This document shows, in pieces, positions 26,892 through 35,564 of a stretch of DNA of 58,184 bases. Made by a program: the position numbers and the translations under genes. The number at the start of each line of letters is the position of its first letter. Within the stretch, counting starts at the first letter, position 1. Source of the DNA: Gemmatimonadota bacterium (GTDB taxonomy: Bacteria > Gemmatimonadota > Gemmatimonadetes > Palauibacterales > Palauibacteraceae); the NCBI GenBank assembly GCA_022826685.1, contig JAJDUL010000041.1, positions 1 through 58,184 on the forward strand, in the 5' to 3' direction. The notes below the pieces were generated by a model, which searched no databases, was not told where the DNA came from, and saw only the letters and a program-made list of their open reading frames with translations.

Positions 26892-28177
26892 CCCCCTTCC
26901 GGCCCCACGCGTTCGATGCGGGCCCCCAGCGACGCCAGACGCTCGTGGATTCGCTCGTAGCCACGCTCGATCTGCCCGATATTGTGCACGCGACTCGTGC
27001 CTTCCGCCGCGAGCGCCGCGATGAGGAGCGCCATGCCGGCCCGGATGTCGGGGCTCTCGAGGATCGCCGCGCGCAGCGGCGAAGGCCCCACGACGACGGC
27101 CCTGTGCGGGTCGCAGAGGACGATGCGTGCGCCCATCGCGATCACCTTGTCGACGAAGAACATCCGCGACTCGAACATCTTCTCGTGGATGAGGACGGTG
27201 CCGCGGCACTGGGTCGCGGCCACCAGCGCGATGCTGATGAGGTCCGCGGGGAACGCCGGCCATGGCCCGTCGTCGATCTTCGGGATCTGGCCGCCGAGGT
27301 CGGGCTGGATCTCGAGTTCTCCCCCGCCGCGCACGACGAGCTGGTCATCGCGCCACGCGAATTCGAGGCCGAGGCGCTGGAATCCGACGCGCAGCGGGTC
27401 GAAGTGGGCCGCGTCCACTCCGGCGATCCCGAGCGTCGAGCCCGTCGCCGCCGTCAGGCCGATCAGGCTTCCGATCTCGATGTGATCCGGCCCGATCCGG
27501 AACGTCCCGCCTCCCAGATCCTCCACGCCTTCGATGACGAGCCGCGAGGTCCCGATGCCATCGATGCGGGCGCCCAGCGCGACGAGAAAGCGGCACAGAT
27601 CCTGCACGTGGGGTTCCGTGGCGGCGTTGCGGAGCTCCGTCGTCCCCATCGCCGTCGCCGCCGCGAGCACTGCGTTCTCCGTCCCGGTCACGGACGGCTC
27701 ATCCAGAAAGATGGAAGCGCCGCGGAGACGCGGAGCGCGCAGGAAGTAGCGGTCTCCGACGTCGACGGTCGCGCCGAGCGCCCGCAGTGCGAGCATGTGG
27801 GTGTCCAGACGGCGGCGCCCGATGAAATCCCCTCCGGGGTGCGGAAGCTGGCACGTCCCCAGGCGGGCGAGCATGGGGCCCGCGAGCAGCACCGATCCGC
27901 GGATCCGGCCGGCCAGGTCCGCGTCCGGGTTCGCCTCCGGGTTCACGCCGGCGGCGTCGAGTTCGAGAACGCCGGGCGCCGTCCAGCCGCCCTCGACGCC
28001 GAGACTGCGGAGGAGGTCGAGCAGCGTCTCCACGTCGGTGATGCGCGGGACGTTCTCGATTCGCACCGGCTCGCGCGCGAGGAGCGTGGCGGCGAGGATC
28101 GGGAGGGCGGCGTTCTTGTTGCCGGCCGGCGTGAACACGCCGCTCAGCTCGTTTCCGCCCTCGATCCGGTAGTACAT
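26888..28177 (-). CDS. murA: UDP-N-acetylglucosamine 1-carboxyvinyltransferase, Asp-type
   Basis: MurA moves enolpyruvate from PEP to UDP-GlcNAc, the first committed step of peptidoglycan synthesis. The 429-residue protein has the inside-out barrel signatures: GNKNAALPILAA near residues 19-30, SVLLAGPMLARLG, and the DPLRVGFQRLGLEF region. KVIAMGARI and the ADLRAGMALLIAAL-like segment DIRAGMALLIAALAAEG follow. The catalytic loop reads HPGGDFIGRRRLD: residue 117 (codon 27827-27829, GAT) is Asp where most MurA have Cys115. That change makes MurA insensitive to fosfomycin in Mycobacterium tuberculosis, Chlamydia and Borrelia. The ATG at 28177 has GGAGGAGG upstream; the 31 extra codons upstream are not MurA-like. 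Confidence 0.97.
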   Translation of the reverse strand: MYYRIEGGNELSGVFTPAGNKNAALPILAATLLAREPVRIENVPRITDVETLLDLLRSLGVEGGWTAPGVLELDAAGVNPEANPDADLAGRIRGSVLLAGPMLARLGTCQLPHPGGDFIGRRRLDTHMLALRALGATVDVGDRYFLRAPRLRGASIFLDEPSVTGTENAVLAAATAMGTTELRNAATEPHVQDLCRFLVALGARIDGIGTSRLVIEGVEDLGGGTFRIGPDHIEIGSLIGLTAATGSTLGIAGVDAAHFDPLRVGFQRLGLEFAWRDDQLVVRGGGELEIQPDLGGQIPKIDDGPWPAFPADLISIALVAATQCRGTVLIHEKMFESRMFFVDKVIAMGARIVLCDPHRAVVVGPSPLRAAILESPDIRAGMALLIAALAAEGTSRVHNIGQIERGYERIHERLASLGARIERVGPEGG

Positions 28178-28212
28178 CGCGCCTCCTCCCGCCCGTTCCC
28201 GCATCCGGCCCT

Positions 28213-28276
28213 GCAGCCCGTGGCAAACCCCCTGCTGCGTTCGAGCGGCGATGACGCGGGGTTTTGCCACGGACTG
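28213..28276. repeat. intergenic palindromic repeat, copy B (full)
   Basis: Arms CAGCCCGTGGCAAACCCCC (28214-28232) and GGGGTTTTGCCACGGACTG (28258-28276) are imperfect reverse complements around a 25-base centre, so the element can form a long hairpin. It lies in the murA leader, 36 bases before the murA start codon. 28213-28253 is shared with copy A. Confidence 0.75.
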
Positions 28277-28295
28277 TCAGCCGGCACCGCGCGCC

Positions 28296-28323
28296 AAAGT
28301 AGCCGGCGGGCCGAGGGCGGCAA
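28296..28323 (-). promoter_or_regulatory. candidate promoter for murA-pgeF
   Basis: Minus strand: TTGCCG, 16-base spacer, TACTTT. Transcripts would start near 28289 and carry the palindromic repeat in a roughly 110-base leader. Confidence 0.4.
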
Positions 28324-28341
28324 ACGTCGCGGCAAACGCGG

Positions 28342-28370
28342 TTGAGCCCCACGGGAACCAGACCTATACT
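28342..28370 (+). promoter_or_regulatory. promoter for the DUF948 gene
   Basis: TTGAGC, 17-base spacer, TATACT. This is one of the best promoter matches in the window, 43 bases before the GTG start, with GAAGGAG at 28401-28407 as ribosome binding site. Confidence 0.65.
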
Positions 28371-28412
28371 CTCCTCCCGTAGTCCTTCCGACCGTCCTTC
28401 GAAGGAGCCGCA

Positions 28413-28880
28413 GTGACCACATTCGAGATCGCGGTCGTCGCCGGGATGGCGGTCTGGCTCGTCGTCGCGCTGGCGATCCTCATCGTCCTGCTGCACGCGA
28501 TCCGCCTGTTGCGGGAAACGCGGCAGCCTCTGGGACAGATCTCGGGCACGGTCACCGATCTGAGCGACCGCCTCAAACCCGTGCTGCACAACGTCGAACA
28601 GGCGAGCGATCAGGCTCGACGCATCGCGGGCCGGCTGCGGGACGACGCGGACGGCGTGGGACAGGCGCTGAAGAACGCGAGCGAATCCACCGGCCGCATG
28701 GTGGATCTGGTCGAGGAGCGGGTGGTGGAGGTCGCGGCGCTGCTCGCGGTCGTCCAGGAGGAGGCCGAGGAGACCTTCGTCACGACGGCCTCCCTGCTGC
28801 GGGGACTCCGGCGCGGCAAGGACAACGTCTCGACGGCGAAGCGGGTGGCTCGAGCCCTGGGGGACCGCGGCGGAGAGTGA
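28413..28880 (+). CDS. DUF948-like single-pass membrane protein
   Basis: This 155-residue protein has one N-terminal membrane helix (about residues 5-28, AVVAGMAVWLVVALAILIVLL). A long amphipathic helical region follows with DLSDRLKPVLHNVEQASDQA repeats, as in DUF948 proteins. Such proteins resemble methyl-accepting-type coiled coils, but no function is established. The GTG at 28413 has GAAGGAG five bases upstream. It is the only gene of its transcription unit, divergent from murA and convergent with pcrA, whose stop codon lies one base away. A G/C hairpin (28886-28902) just past its stop might end transcription but has no U-tract. Confidence 0.75.
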   Translation: MTTFEIAVVAGMAVWLVVALAILIVLLHAIRLLRETRQPLGQISGTVTDLSDRLKPVLHNVEQASDQARRIAGRLRDDADGVGQALKNASESTGRMVDLVEERVVEVAALLAVVQEEAEETFVTTASLLRGLRRGKDNVSTAKRVARALGDRGGE

Positions 28881-28881
28881 C

Positions 28882-31173
28882 CTAGGCCGGGCGCAGCCCG
28901 GCGTACGCCACGACGACCTTCTTCCGACCGACCTCCTCGAACGCGATGTCGGCTTTGGCCTCCCTCCCGAAGCCGTACACCTGCAGCACCTCGCCGGCCC
29001 CGAAGCGCGGATGTATGACACGTACGCCCGGCGTGAGCGCGAGCGGCACCTGTGAATCGTCGTAGTCATACTCGAGTTCGCCCGGAGGCGCCGACCTTCC
29101 ACCCCCGGCGCGGCTGCCGGGGCCGCCGACGCGGCCGGATCCCCGCTCCACCCTCCTCTGCCAGGCGAAGGTGCGGTCGGGCTCCACCGCGCCTGCCCGG
29201 CGGGTGTGGCGCCGCCTCCAATGCGGCGCGGCGAGCCGCGGGAGCACGTGTTCCTCCGGGAGTTCGTCGATGAAGCTCGAGGGGGCCGAGCGGCTCGCCA
29301 TCCCCGCCCGCCAGCGGTGGTCCGCGTACGTCAGGCTCAGCCGGTCCATCGCGCGCGTGACCCCGACGTAGAACAGGCGCCGTTCCTCCTCCAGCCCGCC
29401 CGGCGCCTCCATTGCCCTCGAGAGGGGAAAGAGCCCCTCCTCCAGCCCCCCCAGGAAGACCACGGGGAACTCGAGTCCCTTTGCGTTGTGCAGGGTGATC
29501 ATCGTCACCGCTTCGCCATCGAAGTCGGCCTCATCGAGGTCGGAGCGCAGCGAGACGGACTGCAGGAACAACTCGAGATCCGTGGCCTCGTCATCGGGGT
29601 CCTCCACATCGTCGCGCTCGAACGCCTCCGCCGCCGCAAACAGCTCGCTCACGTTCTCGAGCCGGTCTGCGCCGTCCTCCTCCTCCGCCAACGCCGTGGC
29701 CAGGCCGAAGGTCGCCACGCACGCCTCGAGCGCCTCCCGGGCGCCGCAGGCGGGGAGCGAGGCCCGCACATCCGCGAGCCCGTCGGAGAATCGCCTCAAG
29801 CCGCGTGCCGCCATCTTCGGGATGCCGTCCTCGTGCCGCGCCCGCGCCGCGACGAGCGCGAGGGGCTCGACGGTCTCGTCCGCGTCGCCGCCCCCGCGGG
29901 CGAGATCCTCCAGCCGCTCCAGACTCTTCGCCCCGACCCCGCGCCTCGGCCAGCCCACGGCACGCAGGAACGCGACGTCGTCCGCCGGGTTCACGAGAAG
30001 GCGCAGATAGGCGATGACATCCTTCACCTCGCGACGTTCGTAGAACGGGACGCCTCCCACGATCCGGTACGGAATGCCGGACCGCCGGAACGCCTCCTCG
30101 AACGCCCGCGACTGGGCGTTGGTCCGATAGAGCACCGCGAACTCGTTCAGCCCCCGGTTGCCGCGGCCGGCCTCGATCTGCGACGATACCCATGCCGCCT
30201 CGGCCCGCTCGTCATCGCAGCGGACGACCTCGATCGGATCGCCGGCCTCCCGCTCCGTGTGCAGCCGCTTCGGTTTCCTCGCGAGGTTCCGCGAGATCAC
30301 GGAGTTCGCGACCTCGAGGATCGACGCCGTCGAGCGATAGTTGCGTTCCAGCCGCACGACGTGCGCGCCGTGGAAATCGGCCTCGAAGTCGAGGATGTTC
30401 CGAATATCCGCTCCGCGCCATCCGTACACCGCCTGATCGTCATCCCCCACGACGCACAGGTTCCCGTGTTTCGAGGCCAGCGCCTTCACCATCCGGTACT
30501 GGGCGTGGTTCGTGTCCTGGTATTCGTCCACGAGCACGTAGGCGAAGCGGGCGGCGTAGCGATCCCGCACGCTGTCGACGGTCTCGAGCAGGCGCACCGT
30601 CTCGAAGAGGAGGTCGTCGAAGTCGTAGGCGTTGCGCCGCGCGAGCTCGCGCTGGTACGCCGGATAGACCTTCGTCACGACCTCCGAGAGCAGGTCGAAG
30701 GCCTCGGACTCGTATTCGGCGGGCCCCATGAGCGCGTTCTTCGCGCTGGAGATCCGGCCGCGCAGAGCTCGAGGCGCCCAGCGCCTTGGGTCGTAGCCCA
30801 CCGACTCCATCACGTCCTTCAGCGTGCGGGTGGAGTCATCCTCGTCATAGATCGTGAAGGCGCGCGTGCGGGACGTGTGCGGGGCCTCAATGCGAAGGAT
30901 GCGCGCGGCGACCGAGTGGAAGGTGCCGATCCACAGGCCCCGCGTGGAACGGCCGATGAGTCCCTCGATCCGTTCCCGCATCTCGCCGGCGGCCTTGTTC
31001 GTGAAGGTGACGGCGAGAAGGCGCGTGGGCTCCAGCCCCTCCTCGATGAGGCGGGCGGCCCGGGCCGTGAGCACCCGCGTCTTGCCGGAGCCCGCGCCGG
31101 CGAGGACCAGCAGCGGCCCTTCGCCGTGTTCGACCGCGTCCCGCTGCTCCGGGTTGAGGCGGAGTCCCCTCAC
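28882..31173 (-). CDS. pcrA: ATP-dependent DNA helicase, PcrA/UvrD family
   Basis: This 763-residue SF1A helicase unwinds DNA 3'-5' in nucleotide excision repair and recombination control. Motifs: Q motif LNPEQRDAV, I AGAGSGKTRVL, Ia TFTNKAAGEMRER, II VDEYQDTNHAQY, III VVGDDDQAVYGWRGA, IV VRLERNYRS, V ITLHNAKGLEFPVVFLGGL, VI RRLFYVGVTRAMDRL. The C-terminal tail (VIHPRFGAGEVLQVYG) is the Tudor-like RNAP-binding domain typical of PcrA/UvrD. The start is GTG in a GTGA overlap with the histidine kinase gene; the longer open frame upstream lies inside that gene. Position gives no special function. Confidence 0.96.
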   Translation of the reverse strand: MRGLRLNPEQRDAVEHGEGPLLVLAGAGSGKTRVLTARAARLIEEGLEPTRLLAVTFTNKAAGEMRERIEGLIGRSTRGLWIGTFHSVAARILRIEAPHTSRTRAFTIYDEDDSTRTLKDVMESVGYDPRRWAPRALRGRISSAKNALMGPAEYESEAFDLLSEVVTKVYPAYQRELARRNAYDFDDLLFETVRLLETVDSVRDRYAARFAYVLVDEYQDTNHAQYRMVKALASKHGNLCVVGDDDQAVYGWRGADIRNILDFEADFHGAHVVRLERNYRSTASILEVANSVISRNLARKPKRLHTEREAGDPIEVVRCDDERAEAAWVSSQIEAGRGNRGLNEFAVLYRTNAQSRAFEEAFRRSGIPYRIVGGVPFYERREVKDVIAYLRLLVNPADDVAFLRAVGWPRRGVGAKSLERLEDLARGGGDADETVEPLALVAARARHEDGIPKMAARGLRRFSDGLADVRASLPACGAREALEACVATFGLATALAEEEDGADRLENVSELFAAAEAFERDDVEDPDDEATDLELFLQSVSLRSDLDEADFDGEAVTMITLHNAKGLEFPVVFLGGLEEGLFPLSRAMEAPGGLEEERRLFYVGVTRAMDRLSLTYADHRWRAGMASRSAPSSFIDELPEEHVLPRLAAPHWRRRHTRRAGAVEPDRTFAWQRRVERGSGRVGGPGSRAGGGRSAPPGELEYDYDDSQVPLALTPGVRVIHPRFGAGEVLQVYGFGREAKADIAFEEVGRKKVVVAYAGLRPA

Positions 31174-32399
31174 GTCCCCCGTTTCCCGGGACGGTAACGC
31201 GGGAGTTCGATCCGGAAGCTCGCGCCCCGCCCCGTGTCCTCGAGGCGGATGGAGCCATCGTGCATGTCTTCGATGATGCGCCGCACGAGGGACAGGCCGA
31301 CGCCCCAGCCATGCTTCTTCGTCGTGACGCCGATGTTGAAGATCTTGTCCCGGAGCGCGGGAGGGATTCCCGGACCGGTGTCGAGCACCCGGAACACCGA
31401 ACGCTTGCCGTTCGGGCCGAGGTGGGAGATCACGATCCGGCCGCCATCCGGGGCCAGGGCGTCGATCGCGTTCTTGATCAGATTCTCGAACGCCCACTCC
31501 AGGAGCGTCGCGTTGCCCAGCACCTCGGGCGACTCGGGTTCCATCTCCACCGCGATCTCGATCTTGCCGGTGCGGGAGAGCGTGGGGAGGCGGGCCTCGA
31601 AGTACTGCCGGAGCTGGATGGCCGTGGCGCGCACGGACAGGGGCTCCAGCTTCGGCTTGTGGCCGATGAGTTCGAAGCGGCGCGAGACCTTTTGCAGGCG
31701 CGTCACATCCGCCGCCATCTCGTCGATGAGGTCGGGCTCCCCGACCTCCGATCCGCGCGGGCGCGGCCGCGCCTCGAGCACCTCCAGCCAGCCTACGAGC
31801 GAACTCAGCGGGGTTCCCATCTGATGGGCCGACTCCCTGGCCATGGCGGACCAGATACGCTCACGCTCGCTCCGGAAGGAGAGGAAGAGGAGCCAGCCGC
31901 CGCTGCCGAGGATCACGAGGAGCGACGCCGCCTGCAGCCACGGGATCAGGCGGAGGCGGCTCGTGAATTCGGGGTCGCCGAAATGGACCTGGAGGCCGGG
32001 TGCCTCGAAGGGCGGCCTCAGCGCGTCGAGCTCGGCCACGAATTCGCGCAGCGCCTGGTCGTCCGGGTCGCCGGCCGGGCCGCGCGGGAAGTCGTCGGGC
32101 AGGTGCGCCCAGCTGCTCGGATTGCCCAGCGTGTCCGTGATCACGATGGGGATGCGGAGGCGCCGGACCTGGGCGCCCACCTGCTGCGAGGCCTGATTCC
32201 ATAGTTCGTTCTGTTCCTCGACCGTGAGATTGCCCGCCGCGGCCGCCGTGCTCACCGCCATCAACTGCCCGAGGACCGCGGCGTCGAGGCGGCGTTCCTC
32301 TGCCTGCTGACGCGAGAAGATGGCGGACGAGACGAGAACACCCGTGGACAGCACCGCGAGCAGAAGCGCGCCCCCGCGCCGGTTCCAGAGCCGGATCAC
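31170..32399 (-). CDS. two-pass membrane sensor histidine kinase (orphan)
   Basis: The 409-residue protein has two membrane helices (about 10-27 and 157-175) around a periplasmic sensor region of roughly 130 residues with no recognised domain. A DHp domain follows with the H-box ARESAHQMGTPLSSLVGWLE (phospho-acceptor His near 191), then a HATPase with N-box WAFENLIKNAIDAL, G1 VLDTGPGIP, and G2 KKHGWGVGLSLVRRI. No response regulator lies nearby, so the partner is unknown. The start is GTG overlapping the serS stop (GTGA), and the stop overlaps pcrA. The His-x-x-Gly-Thr-Pro H-box is typical of a subfamily seen in FCB bacteria. Confidence 0.9.
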   Translation of the reverse strand: MIRLWNRRGGALLLAVLSTGVLVSSAIFSRQQAEERRLDAAVLGQLMAVSTAAAAGNLTVEEQNELWNQASQQVGAQVRRLRIPIVITDTLGNPSSWAHLPDDFPRGPAGDPDDQALREFVAELDALRPPFEAPGLQVHFGDPEFTSRLRLIPWLQAASLLVILGSGGWLLFLSFRSERERIWSAMARESAHQMGTPLSSLVGWLEVLEARPRPRGSEVGEPDLIDEMAADVTRLQKVSRRFELIGHKPKLEPLSVRATAIQLRQYFEARLPTLSRTGKIEIAVEMEPESPEVLGNATLLEWAFENLIKNAIDALAPDGGRIVISHLGPNGKRSVFRVLDTGPGIPPALRDKIFNIGVTTKKHGWGVGLSLVRRIIEDMHDGSIRLEDTGRGASFRIELPRYRPGKRGT

Positions 32400-33718
32400 C
32401 GGCAGAACTCGAGCCGCTCGAACCCGAGGTAGGGGTGGAGGATCTCCGGCAGCAGAATCCCCTCACCCTCGCGGAAGCCGGTCTCGAGCAGCACCACGAT
32501 GAGCCGGGCGAGGGCCAGCGCCGAACCGTTCAGCGTATGCACGTGGGCGGGGCGTCCGCCGCCCTCGGGCCGGAAACGGATATCGGAGCGTCGTGCCTGA
32601 AAGTCCCCGTATGATGAACAGCTGGACACCTCGAGCCATGCCTCGACGCCGGGAGCCCAGATCTCCAGGTCGTACGTGATCGCGTTCGCGAATCCGAGAT
32701 CGCCCAGCGGAAGCAGGACCCGCCGGTACGGGACGTCCAGCAGCTCGAGCACGCGCTCCGCATGGCGGGTGAGAAGCTCGAGTTGCGCCTCCGACTCCTC
32801 GGGACGGCAGATGCGGACGATCTCCACCTTGTCGAACTGATGGACCCGCAGGAGCCCGCGCGTATCGCGGCCCGCCGCACCGGCTTCCCGCCGGAAGCAG
32901 GGCGTGTGCGCGACGTACGCGAGCGGCAGGTCGTCCGCGGACAGCATCTCTCCGCGATGCAGATTCGTGAGGGGCACCTCGGCGGTGGGCACGAGGAAGA
33001 GGTCGTCGGGGTCCGTCCGGTAGGCGTCGTCCTCGAACTTGGGGATGTGCCCCGTCCCCGTCATCGAATCGCGGGAGACGACGAGGGGTGGCAGGACCTC
33101 CAGGTATCCGTGCTCGCGTACATGAAGGTCCAGCATGAACTGGACGAGCGCGCGGCTGAGGCGGGCGCCGCCCCCGACGAGGAGGGGAAAGCCGGAGCCC
33201 GCGATCTTCGCCCCGCGCTCGATATCCAGCAGCGGCGTCCGTCCTCCGGGGAGCGCGGAACCGCCGGGCTCCGCGTGGCCGTGCGTCGCCCCGAGGACCC
33301 AGTGCGGCGGCACCTCGCCCTTCCGCGGGGTGCCCCATTCCGCGACCGTCGGCCCCTCCCCTTCCTCGCCTGGCGGGACGCGGGGGTCCGGGATGTTCGG
33401 GATCTGCAGGAGGTGATCGCGCAGTTCCGCCTCGGTGCGCGCGAGGTCGGCGTCGAGGGCCTTGATGCGGGCGGCCACGCGGCGCATCGCGTCGATCTCC
33501 GCCGATGCGTCCTCGCCCCGGCCCTTCGCGGCGCCGATCTCCTTCGACGCGGTGTTCCGCTCGGCCTTGAGGACTTCCACTTCCCGGATCAGGCGGCGGC
33601 GGACCTGATCCGCCTTCAACGTCTCCTCGACGAGGCCCGCCGCGTGCTCGTCGCCGCGTTTCCGCATGGCGTCGCGGACGAGTTCGGCGTCGTCGCGGAG
33701 GGTTCTGAGGTCAAGCAT
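32396..33718 (-). CDS. serS: serine--tRNA ligase
   Basis: SerRS charges tRNA-Ser and tRNA-Sec. The 440 residues have the N-terminal coiled-coil arm that grips the long variable arm (about residues 28-100), then the class II catalytic core: motif 1 around FMLDLHVREHGYLEVLPP, motif 2 FRREAGAAGRDTRGLLRVHQ and motif 3 NGSALALARLIVVLLE. TAEVPLT and the serine-binding SSCSSYGDFQARR are also present. The ATG at 33718 lies 33 bases after the lipoprotein stop. Length is normal. Confidence 0.97.
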   Translation of the reverse strand: MLDLRTLRDDAELVRDAMRKRGDEHAAGLVEETLKADQVRRRLIREVEVLKAERNTASKEIGAAKGRGEDASAEIDAMRRVAARIKALDADLARTEAELRDHLLQIPNIPDPRVPPGEEGEGPTVAEWGTPRKGEVPPHWVLGATHGHAEPGGSALPGGRTPLLDIERGAKIAGSGFPLLVGGGARLSRALVQFMLDLHVREHGYLEVLPPLVVSRDSMTGTGHIPKFEDDAYRTDPDDLFLVPTAEVPLTNLHRGEMLSADDLPLAYVAHTPCFRREAGAAGRDTRGLLRVHQFDKVEIVRICRPEESEAQLELLTRHAERVLELLDVPYRRVLLPLGDLGFANAITYDLEIWAPGVEAWLEVSSCSSYGDFQARRSDIRFRPEGGGRPAHVHTLNGSALALARLIVVLLETGFREGEGILLPEILHPYLGFERLEFCR

Positions 33719-33751
33719 GTCGATGCGGGGCGTAGTCGGCCGGACAGGGCG

Positions 33752-34324
33752 TCACAGGGAACCGTGCGTTCCCGGTTCGAGGACGATGTCTCCGCAGTTC
33801 GGGTTGACCAGATGGCGGAAGGTGATCGTTCCCTCTTCGGGATCGATGGAGAGAACCTGCAGCTTCGCATAGCGGCTGCAGGCGAGAAAATTGTTCGGGT
33901 CGACGCGACTGCGGGCGACGAGCACGTCCCCGGGCCGGACGGCGAGGGGCGCGTTCAGGGTGTACCCGTCCTCCGGGGCCTCGAGCACGGCGTCGAAGCG
34001 CTCGCCGGTGATCTGCAGACCTGCGTCCGTCACGCTGTCGGCGACCGCCGAAAAGGGGACGAGTTCCGCCGCCCCGTCCCGGATCTGGAAGAGGAAATCC
34101 CAGTTCAGCGTCTGGTCCACCCGGGCCGGAACCGCGAGTACGATATCGAAAGCGGGAGGATCTTCGAGGCGACCCGTGACGTAGTCATACAGCGTCACTT
34201 CCGTCGGCGTGAGCGGAACATCGCCGAGGAAGGCATCGAACGGATCGTCGCAGGCGGTCGCCGCGAGCGCGAGGATCAGCGCTCCGAGCCGTGCAGTCAG
34301 GCGGATTCGGTGTCGGGGTAACAT
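33752..34324 (-). CDS. secreted lipoprotein, function unknown
   Basis: The 190-residue product starts with a lipoprotein signal: charged MLPRHRIRL, hydrophobic LGALILALAA and lipobox LAATAC, giving a mature N-terminal Cys near residue 24. The mature part has no recognised domain; it contains DYVTGRLEDPPAFDIVL and two further Cys near the C-terminus. The start chosen is the ATG at 34324; a longer open frame overlaps the divergent promoter region. It lies 33 bases upstream of serS and divergently from manC. I cannot assign a function. Confidence 0.65.
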   Translation of the reverse strand: MLPRHRIRLTARLGALILALAATACDDPFDAFLGDVPLTPTEVTLYDYVTGRLEDPPAFDIVLAVPARVDQTLNWDFLFQIRDGAAELVPFSAVADSVTDAGLQITGERFDAVLEAPEDGYTLNAPLAVRPGDVLVARSRVDPNNFLACSRYAKLQVLSIDPEEGTITFRHLVNPNCGDIVLEPGTHGSL

Positions 34325-34337
34325 GGCGCGAAAACTG

Positions 34338-34378
34338 TCGTCCGGGCGGGACTCGGGCAAGAAAAAACACCCGGACGA
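34338..34378. promoter_or_regulatory. inverted repeat in the lipoprotein-manC divergent gap
   Basis: Nine-base arms TCGTCCGGG and CCCGGACGA flank a 23-base centre that contains AAAAAA. It could be an operator for the divergent genes. No confident promoter is seen for manC; the rest of the 193-base gap is featureless apart from a GGAGGGAGG ribosome binding site. Confidence 0.3.
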
Positions 34379-34517
34379 AGGCGGATCGACGGGCCGGATC
34401 GGCAACGTGGCGCGGCACCCGCGGCGTCCGTAGCTTGCCCGCGTCGCGGCCGGCCCGCGGCGGGAAGATCCCGCGCAGGCAACGGGCGGTTCGGAGGACG
34501 GGAGGGAGGCTCTGTCG

Positions 34518-35564
34518 GTGCACCTCGAGGCGTACTGCGCGGTCCTCGCGGGCGGGATCGGCCGCCGGTTCTGGCCCGCTTCGACCCCGGCCCGTCCCAA
34601 GCAACTCCTGCCCCTCGCGGGCCCCGACCCGCTCATCGACGATACGCTCGCGCGTGCCGTCGCGCTGGTGGGCGCCCCGCGCGTCCGGGTCGTCGCGGCC
34701 GAACCCCTGGTGGAACTCATGCGCCCGAGCCTCGATGCGGCGGGCGTCGATGCGCTTGTCGAACCGGGGGCGCGCGGAACGGGACCCGCCCTCGTCTGGG
34801 CGGCCTCCGAGATCGAGCGGGCTCAACCGGGAGCCCTGATGATCTCCATGCACGCGGACCACCGCATCGAGCCTGTGGAGGCCCTTCACGAGACGCTGCG
34901 GCCGGCGCTCCGGGCGGCCCGGGAAGGATACCTGTGCTGCGTCGGCGTGCGGCCGGACCGTGCGGAGACGGGATTCGGATACCTGGAGACCGGGCGGGAG
35001 ACGACGTCCGGAGCACGGGAGGTGCGGCGCTTTGTTGAGAAGCCGGGTCCCGCGAGGGCCCGGGAATACCTGAAGTCGGGACGCTTCCTGTGGAACTCCG
35101 GCATCTTCGCGTGGCGGGCGGCCGATCTGATCGAGGCCGCCCGACGCTGCGCACGCGAACTCCAGGGGGCGTGGCCGGCCCTCGAGCGCGGCGATGCGGA
35201 GGATTTCTTCGCGCGTGCCGAGCCGGTCGCGATCGATGTCTGCGTGATGGAGCGCGCCGAACGCGTGGCTGCCGTCGAGGCCCGATTCGCCTGGGATGAT
35301 CTCGGCGTGTGGAGCGCGCTCCTGCGCGCCCGGCAGGTGGACGAGGCCGGGAACGCCTCGGTCGGCTCCGCGCGTCTCCTCGACGCGGCGGACAACGTCG
35401 TGTGGACGGAGTCCCGCCGGGCCACGGTCATCGGGGTTTCGGGCCTCGTCATCGTGGAGGCGAACGGCGAACTCCTCGTGATGCCGCGCGAAGAGGCCGC
35501 GGGGCTGGACGCCCGTCTGCGAAAGATCGACACGGACTCCTCCTCCTCCGAACCGCCGCGTTGA
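34518..35564 (+). CDS. manC: mannose-1-phosphate guanylyltransferase
   Basis: The 348-residue enzyme makes GDP-mannose from mannose-1-phosphate and GTP for polysaccharide synthesis. It has the nucleotidyltransferase signature LAGGIGRRFWPASTPARPKQ at residues 10-29, PGARGTGPALVW, SMHADHRIE, the EKPGPARAREYL catalytic segment and WNSGIFAWRA. The C-terminal isomerase cupin of bifunctional ManC/AlgA is absent, so it is monofunctional. The GTG at 34518 has GGAGGGAGG about 10 bases upstream. Its stop overlaps the start of the next gene by 4 bases. Confidence 0.93.
   Translation: MHLEAYCAVLAGGIGRRFWPASTPARPKQLLPLAGPDPLIDDTLARAVALVGAPRVRVVAAEPLVELMRPSLDAAGVDALVEPGARGTGPALVWAASEIERAQPGALMISMHADHRIEPVEALHETLRPALRAAREGYLCCVGVRPDRAETGFGYLETGRETTSGAREVRRFVEKPGPARAREYLKSGRFLWNSGIFAWRAADLIEAARRCARELQGAWPALERGDAEDFFARAEPVAIDVCVMERAERVAAVEARFAWDDLGVWSALLRARQVDEAGNASVGSARLLDAADNVVWTESRRATVIGVSGLVIVEANGELLVMPREEAAGLDARLRKIDTDSSSSEPPR

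Noticed and set aside
28886-28902. Hairpin GCCGGGC/GCCCGGC after the DUF448-like/DUF948 gene stop
   Set aside because: No U-tract on either strand and it lies in the pcrA coding end; not called as a terminator.
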